In this document: positions 58,889 through 64,000 of the stretch, piece after piece
How the letters are laid out: each line of letters begins with the position of its first letter
Position numbering within the stretch: position 1 is the stretch's first letter
Origin: Catellicoccus marimammalium
Lineage (GTDB): Bacteria > Bacillota > Bacilli > Lactobacillales > Catellicoccaceae
Length of the DNA: 64,000 bases
Assembly: GCF_965139335.1 (NCBI RefSeq)
Contig: NZ_CBCSEL010000002.1
Direction: 5' to 3' (one strand)
Notes under the pieces: generated by a model
What the model was told of the DNA's origin: nothing
Databases searched by the model: none
The model's input: only the letters and a program-made list of their open reading frames with translations
Made by a program: the position numbers and the translations under genes

Positions 58889-59750
58889 TTTCTGACTCAC
58901 TTTCTGTTGCTAAACGTTTAATCACCGTAACTACACTGATATCGTACATTGATCCTGCAGGACGGACATACACTTCTTTATTTAGTCCATAACGGTCCTT
59001 TTTCACTTTTTGGACGGTACCGACAAATAATCCTTTTGGTGAACGTCCTCCTAACCCAGAAGTAATGACACGATCTCCTTCTTTGACATGACTATCGCTC
59101 GTCAACTGTTTGACAATATAAGCATTATCTTTTGAAGAATAAGAATCTAGTAATCCGTAAACTTCTGTTCCTTTATTTTGAATCATTACTGGATAATGAC
59201 TGCTCTTATTATCAGAAGAAATCAATAATTGCACTTTACTTGTTGTACGATTGGCTTGAATGACACGACCAATTAAACCTTTTGATCCCATAACAGCCAT
59301 TCCTTCTTTGACTCCCTGCTTCGTTCCACAATCCACGATTAAAATATTTTGCCAATTATCTGGAGAGCGATTAATAACACTTGCCGTCACAGTATCATAA
59401 TTGGTTAAGGTTTCATTCATTTCTAATTGTGCACGCAACGCTTTGTTTTCATCTCGATAAGCTTCATTTTGTGCTTCTAAATTGGTATAATTATCAATTC
59501 GTTTTTTCAGTTGTTCATTTTCTTCCATCGTAGTAAAAACGGTATGCACAGAATCTACCATCGCATGAATTCCACGTAGCGGTGCTGAAATCACTCGGTC
59601 AACCATTGCCATTCCATCATCGACCATTGATTGATATTTACTTGATTTACCAGAACGTAAGCCAATCGTTGAGAAAATCACTAACGCAATCACTAACAAA
59701 GCAATAATAATCGTAATAATGATTTTTTTACTAATTTTGGCGTTTTTCAC
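58878..59750 (-). CDS. mreC: rod shape-determining protein MreC
   Basis: 290 aa, GTG start at 59750 with GGGAGGG about 7 nt upstream. One N-terminal transmembrane helix (about 8-30), a coiled coil about 70-110 (EENEQLKKRIDNYTNLEAQ) and the MreC beta domain with GTKQGVKEGMAV, GLIGRVIQ and VKEGDRVITSGLGG. Scaffolds the peripheral wall synthesis complex. No mreB is adjacent. The glnPQ operon lies upstream on the same strand, separated from it by a terminator. Confidence 0.9.
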   Translation of the reverse strand: MKNAKISKKIIITIIIALLVIALVIFSTIGLRSGKSSKYQSMVDDGMAMVDRVISAPLRGIHAMVDSVHTVFTTMEENEQLKKRIDNYTNLEAQNEAYRDENKALRAQLEMNETLTNYDTVTASVINRSPDNWQNILIVDCGTKQGVKEGMAVMGSKGLIGRVIQANRTTSKVQLLISSDNKSSHYPVMIQNKGTEVYGLLDSYSSKDNAYIVKQLTSDSHVKEGDRVITSGLGGRSPKGLFVGTVQKVKKDRYGLNKEVYVRPAGSMYDISVVTVIKRLATESESENES

Positions 59751-59847
59751 AGTTGGCCCTCCCTCCTTCTTTCGTCAATACTTCTTTCATTTTACCATTG
59801 AATAGCGAAAATTTCACTCTTCAAAATCAACCTTTACTTCCTCGTAA

Positions 59848-59880
59848 TAAAAAAGAGAAAGGAAAATTTCCTCTCTCTTT
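59848..59880 (-). terminator. intrinsic terminator of glnQ
   Basis: AAAGAGAAAGGAAA pairs with TTTCCTCTCTCTTT, followed by TTTTTTATTA on the minus strand. Confidence 0.8.
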
Positions 59881-59895
59881 ACTTTTTTCATTTCT

Positions 59896-60630
59896 TTATT
59901 TTAATACTTTCGCTAAAAATTGTTTGGTTCGTTCCTCTTTTGGCGTATCAAAAATTTCACTTGGAGTTCCTTCTTCTACAATCACTCCTTCTGCCATAAA
60001 GACCACTCGATCGGCTACTTGACGTGCAAAGCCCATTTCATGAGTCACAATTACCATTGTCATTCCCTCTTTGGCTAACTGCTTCATCACATCTAAAACA
60101 TCACCAACCATTTCTGGGTCTAATGCACTTGTTGGTTCATCAAATAAGATAACTTCTGGATTCATCGCTAGAGAGCGAGCAATGGCCACACGTTGTTTTT
60201 GTCCTCCAGATAGCTGATGTGGCATCGCTTCTTTTTTCTCAGATAGTCCTACTTGAGCGAGTAAGTCTTCCACTCTTGTATTGATGTCTTCTTTTGTCTT
60301 TAAAACACGTAACAATCGAGGAGCAAAAGCAATATTTTCTCCTACCGTCATATGCTCAAATAAATGGAAATGTTGAAAAACCATCCCTACTTTTTTGCGC
60401 AAATTATTTAATTTCTTATCCTCTGCTAATTGTTCTCCATCAATGCTCACTGTGCCTGAAGTTGGCTCTTCTAAATAATTTAAGCAACGTAAAAAAGTAC
60501 TTTTTCCAGATCCTGAAGGTCCAATCAGTACAACGACTTCTCCTTGATGGATGGTTAAATCAATCCCTTTTAACACGTGATTTTTTTTATATTTTTTATG
60601 AATTTCTTTTGCTTGAATTTTTACTTCCAT
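59896..60630 (-). CDS. glnQ: amino acid ABC transporter ATP-binding protein (GlnQ-like)
   Basis: 244 aa. Walker A GPSGSGKST (near 38-46), Q-loop VFQHFHLF, signature LSGGQKQRVAIARSLA, Walker B VILFDEPTSALDPE and His-loop IVTHEMGFAR. Energises polar amino-acid uptake. SD AAGGTG lies 7 nt from the ATG. It is one base from the end of the upstream permease gene, so the two are co-translated. Confidence 0.93.
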   Translation of the reverse strand: MEVKIQAKEIHKKYKKNHVLKGIDLTIHQGEVVVLIGPSGSGKSTFLRCLNYLEEPTSGTVSIDGEQLAEDKKLNNLRKKVGMVFQHFHLFEHMTVGENIAFAPRLLRVLKTKEDINTRVEDLLAQVGLSEKKEAMPHQLSGGQKQRVAIARSLAMNPEVILFDEPTSALDPEMVGDVLDVMKQLAKEGMTMVIVTHEMGFARQVADRVVFMAEGVIVEEGTPSEIFDTPKEERTKQFLAKVLK

Positions 60631-60631
60631 G

Positions 60632-62050
60632 TTATTTCACCTTCTTTTGTAGCCATTGACTGAGTAATGTTAATAAGGTAATAATCACCACATAAATAAT
60701 CGCGACCATCATCCAAATTCTAAATCCTTCCATATTACGAGCAATAATCATTTTCCCCATTTGTGTTAATTCCAATAAACCAATTACTGATAAAATAGAA
60801 GTATCTTTTAACGTCATAATAAATTGGTTGACAAAAGAAGGAATCATTAATTTTAACCCTTGTGGTAAGACAATTTTCATCAAGGCTTGACCATAAGACA
60901 ATCCTAAACTACGCGCTGCTTCCATTTGACCTTTATCTACTGCTTGAATTCCTCCTTTTACAAAAGCAGCGATGTAGGCTCCTTCATTTAAAGAAAGGGT
61001 AATGACTCCAGCAATCATTGCCGGAATCTTAAATCCTAATATTAGAGGAAAACCACTATAGATAAATAATGCTAAAACAATTACGGGTAACCCACGGAAG
61101 GTATAAATAAAAATTTCGGATAATCCATGACAAAGTTTATTTGGCATTACTCCTAATAAACCAATCAAAATTCCAACAACCGTCGCTCCTAAAATCCCTA
61201 AAACACTAAGTAATAAGGTTAATTTTAATCCTTTCATTAAAAGAGGAGCATTCTCTTTAAAAAGAGTAAAGAATGGTTTTTCTGTACTCTTATTTTTTTC
61301 TGCAACCTCATTGGATAAATAATGACTTAAGATTCGATCATATTCCCCATTTTTCTTAATTTTAGCTAGTCCGCGGTTAAACGCAGCTAACAATTCTCCA
61401 TTTGTTCCTTTTTTTACTGCAAAGCCATAATATCCTGTTTTGGCAGCTTTGGTTTGTACTTGAAGTTTCACTCCTGTTTTAATAGAATAGCGAGCGATGG
61501 GTTCTTCTTCAAAACAAGCTACTGCATTTCCTGTTAACACATCGTTAAAGACATTGTTTGTCTCATCAAAAGTTACTAACTTCCATTGATATTTTTTTTG
61601 TAGTTCTTGAGCATACGCTGCCGCAGCTGTTCCTGTTTTAATCGCTATTTTTTGTCCACGAGTAGAAGCAAGTGAGGTATAACGACTCCCTGGTTTGGAT
61701 ATCATTACTACTCCTGACTTGAAGTAAGGATTAGAAAAATTAAAGTGTTGCTTTCTTTCTTCTGTAATCATCATTCCAGCCATAATTCCGTTGATTTGTC
61801 CTGCTTCTGCTGCTTGAACAGCACCATTAAAACCAATTGTATCGAGCTGTAATTTTAAATGTTCTTCTTTGGCAATCGCTTTTAAAATATCAACATCGAT
61901 TCCTTCTAGTTTTCCTTTATCATTGGTAAATTCAAAGGGGGCATAAGTAACATCCATCCCAATTTTGTACTCCTTTTCTGCCGCGTTTACAGACCAAGAG
62001 AAAAATAAACCTAGAAGCATCAATAATAATATTGTTATTCGTTTTTTCAT
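60632..62050 (-). CDS. glnP: fused substrate-binding/permease protein of a glutamine-type ABC transporter
   Basis: 472 aa. Signal/anchor about 1-23, one extracytoplasmic binding domain about 24-250 (YKIGMDVTYAPFEFTND, AGMMITEERKQHFNFSNPY), then a His/Glu/Gln-type permease about 270-470 with EAARSLGLSYGQALMKIVLPQ (EAA loop). The fusion of binding protein and permease is normal for GlnP of Lactobacillales; characterised GlnP often has two binding domains, here only one. SD AGGAGG. Exact substrate (Gln, Glu, Asn, basic or cystine) not readable. Confidence 0.9.
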   Translation of the reverse strand: MKKRITILLLMLLGLFFSWSVNAAEKEYKIGMDVTYAPFEFTNDKGKLEGIDVDILKAIAKEEHLKLQLDTIGFNGAVQAAEAGQINGIMAGMMITEERKQHFNFSNPYFKSGVVMISKPGSRYTSLASTRGQKIAIKTGTAAAAYAQELQKKYQWKLVTFDETNNVFNDVLTGNAVACFEEEPIARYSIKTGVKLQVQTKAAKTGYYGFAVKKGTNGELLAAFNRGLAKIKKNGEYDRILSHYLSNEVAEKNKSTEKPFFTLFKENAPLLMKGLKLTLLLSVLGILGATVVGILIGLLGVMPNKLCHGLSEIFIYTFRGLPVIVLALFIYSGFPLILGFKIPAMIAGVITLSLNEGAYIAAFVKGGIQAVDKGQMEAARSLGLSYGQALMKIVLPQGLKLMIPSFVNQFIMTLKDTSILSVIGLLELTQMGKMIIARNMEGFRIWMMVAIIYVVIITLLTLLSQWLQKKVK

Positions 62051-62165
62051 TTTTCTAATCCTCCTTTTGATTATTGTTTACCATTGTATCTTACTACCTT
62101 ATAAAAAAACAATTAAAACAATAAAAAATTCTTAAAATAAAGAGGATAATGTTTGCTTTTTGAAC

Positions 62166-62193
62166 AAAAACTCTTTTAGAATCAAGAGTTTTT
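62166..62193. terminator. second hairpin downstream of pnp
   Basis: AAAAACTCTT pairs with AAGAGTTTTT around TTAGAATC. It may be a backup terminator for pnp or a leader element of glnP. Confidence 0.5.
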
Positions 62194-62261
62194 CTCCTTT
62201 TTATTTCTTAAGATTTTGTTAAAAAAAGATAGATTCAATAATAAAAAAGCAATTTTAACAA

Positions 62262-62291
62262 AAAAAAAGCAGGATTTCTCCTGCTTTTTTG
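62262..62291 (-). terminator. intrinsic terminator of pnp
   Basis: AAAAGCAGGA pairs with TCCTGCTTTT, followed by a long T run on the minus strand, 3 bp past the stop codon. Confidence 0.9.
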
Positions 62292-62293
62292 AT

Positions 62294-64000
62294 TTATTCA
62301 TTTTCTAAGACTTTGTGAGAAACATTGATACGACCTTTATCATCAATTTCTGTTACTTTTACTTTAATCGTATCTCCTAGTTTTAAAACATCTTCTACAT
62401 TGTTAATGCGTTCTTTAGAAATTTGAGAAATATGTAATAATGCATCTTTATCGCCAAATAAATTCACAAATGCGCCATATTTTTCAATACGAACCACTTT
62501 GGCATCATAGACTTGTCCTACTTCTGCTTCACGGACAATGTCATCAATCATTGCACAAGCACGATCAATCATTGCCTCATCTTCAGAAAAGACGCTAACT
62601 TGTCCATCTTGTTCAATATCAATTTTCACGCCGGTAGCTTCAATAATAGAATTGATGGTGTCGCCACCTTTACCGATAACTTCTTTGATTTTTTCTGGTT
62701 TAATCATGAAAGTCTTAATTTTTGGTGCATATTGACTTAAGTGTTTTCTTGGTTCTTTAATCGCTTGATGTAAAACATCTAAGATTTGGAAACGAGCTAA
62801 TTTTGCTTGGGCTAATGCTTCTTCTAAAATTTCTTTCGTAATTCCTTTAATCTTAATGTCCATCTGTAAGGCTGTAATTCCTTCAGCGGTTCCTGCCACT
62901 TTAAAGTCCATATCTCCTAAGTGGTCTTCTAATCCTTGGATATCAGTTAACACTGTGTAATTTCCAGTAGTTTCATCCATAATTAAGCCCATCGCAATTC
63001 CTGCTACTGGTGCTTTGATTGGTACCCCTGCAGCCATTAAAGATAAGGTTCCAGCACAGATACTTGCTTGTGAACTAGAACCGTTAGATTCTAGTACTTC
63101 AGCGACTGTACGAATCGCATAAGGGAAATCTTTTTCACTTGGAATCACATGTTTTAAAGCACGTTCTCCTAGAGCACCATGTCCAATTTCACGACGTCCT
63201 GGGCTACCTGCACGACCGGTAGAACCGACAGAGAATTGTGGGAAATTGTAATGATGGATAAAGCGTTTGCTTTCTTCTGCTCCTAATCCATCAATCACTT
63301 GTGCTTCTGATAATGGTGCTAAAGTTGTGACAGATAAGGCTTGTGTTTGTCCACGCGTGAATAAACCAGATCCATGAGCACGTGGTAATAAATCTACTTC
63401 TGCTGCTAAAGGACGGATTTCATCAATTTTACGGCCATCGGGACGAACTTTTTCTTCTGTAATTAAACGACGTACTTCTACTTTTTCAATCGCATCGACG
63501 ATTTGATTGACTTCTTTCATATACGCTTCGGATTCTTTACTTGTCATTTCAACTGTGTTTGCTTCATAAACTTCATTAACACGTTGACGTAAAGCATCGA
63601 CTTTTTCGCCGCGTTCTTGTTTATCTTTGGTTTGAATCGCTGCCAACATTTCTTCTTTGTAACGGTCCATAATTTCTGCTTCTAGTTCTGGGTCAACAGA
63701 AGCTAAAGTTACTTCCATTTTTTCTTTTCCAATTGCTTTTTGAATTTCTAATTGGAAGTCACATAAAGTTTTAATTGCTTCATGACCAAATAATAAGGCT
63801 TCTAACATTTCTTCTTCTGAAACTTCACAAGCATCACTTTCTACCATGTTGATTGCTTCTTTAGTTCCAGCTACGCTTAAGTGAATATCACTTTGTTCCC
63901 ATTCTTCAACCGTTGGATTGATTATTAATTTTCCATCCACACGACCTACATTCACTCCAGCAATTGGTCCGCCAAATGGAATATCAGAAATACATAACGC
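62294..64000 (-). CDS. pnp: polyribonucleotide nucleotidyltransferase (PNPase), 5' end beyond the window
   Basis: The frame stays open to the right edge (ALCISDIPFGGPIAGVN before the first in-window Met at 63955), so about 568 codons of a roughly 700-aa enzyme are present. Seen: the linker after the first RNase PH core, the second core with SVTTLAPLS, GRREIGHGALGERAL and AGIAMGLI, then KH (IGKGGDTINSIIEATG) and S1 (YDAKVVRIEKYGAFVNL) domains. 3'-5' phosphorolytic exoribonuclease of RNA decay. The start and upstream rpsO are outside. Confidence 0.96.
   Translation of the reverse strand, partial: ALCISDIPFGGPIAGVNVGRVDGKLIINPTVEEWEQSDIHLSVAGTKEAINMVESDACEVSEEEMLEALLFGHEAIKTLCDFQLEIQKAIGKEKMEVTLASVDPELEAEIMDRYKEEMLAAIQTKDKQERGEKVDALRQRVNEVYEANTVEMTSKESEAYMKEVNQIVDAIEKVEVRRLITEEKVRPDGRKIDEIRPLAAEVDLLPRAHGSGLFTRGQTQALSVTTLAPLSEAQVIDGLGAEESKRFIHHYNFPQFSVGSTGRAGSPGRREIGHGALGERALKHVIPSEKDFPYAIRTVAEVLESNGSSSQASICAGTLSLMAAGVPIKAPVAGIAMGLIMDETTGNYTVLTDIQGLEDHLGDMDFKVAGTAEGITALQMDIKIKGITKEILEEALAQAKLARFQILDVLHQAIKEPRKHLSQYAPKIKTFMIKPEKIKEVIGKGGDTINSIIEATGVKIDIEQDGQVSVFSEDEAMIDRACAMIDDIVREAEVGQVYDAKVVRIEKYGAFVNLFGDKDALLHISQISKERINNVEDVLKLGDTIKVKVTEIDDKGRINVSHKVLENE

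Overview
The window is about 64 kb of AT-rich chromosome from a low-GC Firmicute. Most gene content points to Lactobacillales, close to the Enterococcaceae: spxA-mecA-coiA-pepF order, complete comG operon followed by a YtxK-type methyltransferase and ackA, rpoE (delta) next to pyrG, a SagA-like NlpC/P60 protein, type-B L31, an LPXTG adhesin and a fused glutamine-type ABC permease. The species cannot be named from this alone. Ambiguous bases (9379, 9537-9539) inside a surface-protein repeat show that this is a draft assembly. No rRNA, tRNA, CRISPR array, intact insertion sequence or prophage was seen.

Layout. 1-6600: a possible decayed transposase, a drug exporter with its DUF4811 partner, then pepF, coiA, mecA and spxA (competence and stress proteolysis). 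6900-15400: trpS, a PH-domain protein, a repeat-rich LPXTG adhesin, a cysteine-less Spx-like protein, rpmE2, a secreted GW/SH3-like protein and a lipoprotein with His/Met-containing repeats. 15400-21480: a copper-type P1B ATPase, two small membrane proteins and a P2 Ca/Mn-type ATPase behind a yybP-ykoY (Mn2+) riboswitch. 21500-27100: recD2, trmL, a probable small RNA, cutC, rarA and 6S RNA. 27150-33250: ackA, methyltransferase and comGA-GG. 33400-43200: nrdH, an Mga-like regulator, a catalytically dead serine recombinase, a RacA-like protein, pncB, an AI-2E family permease, a lactonase-like propeller, rho and fba. 43360-49840: deoxynucleoside kinase, pyrG with a CTP-attenuation leader, rpoE, DUF1934, lipoyl-transfer enzyme, HD hydrolase and HAD phosphatase. 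49880-64000: SagA-like protein, two U32 tRNA-hydroxylation proteins, clpC, a CBS protein, lipid kinase, mreC/mreD, a glutamine-type ABC transporter and pnp, which runs off the right edge.

The most unusual pattern is in translation initiation. At least five genes (pepF, trpS, a 41-codon ORF, ackA, rho), and perhaps pncB, have a strong Shine-Dalgarno 26-50 nt upstream of a well-supported start codon, with no adequate one in between. In each case the gap is occupied by a hairpin. Removing the hairpin leaves 9-12 nt, a workable SD-to-start distance. This looks like a recurrent hairpin-bridged ribosome binding site and is the main candidate for something undescribed. Other regulatory RNAs are the pyrG reiterative-transcription attenuator, the Mn2+ riboswitch, 6S RNA and a roughly 118-nt RNA opposite the trmL-cutC gap whose tail resembles part of the Cas9 tracrRNA tail.
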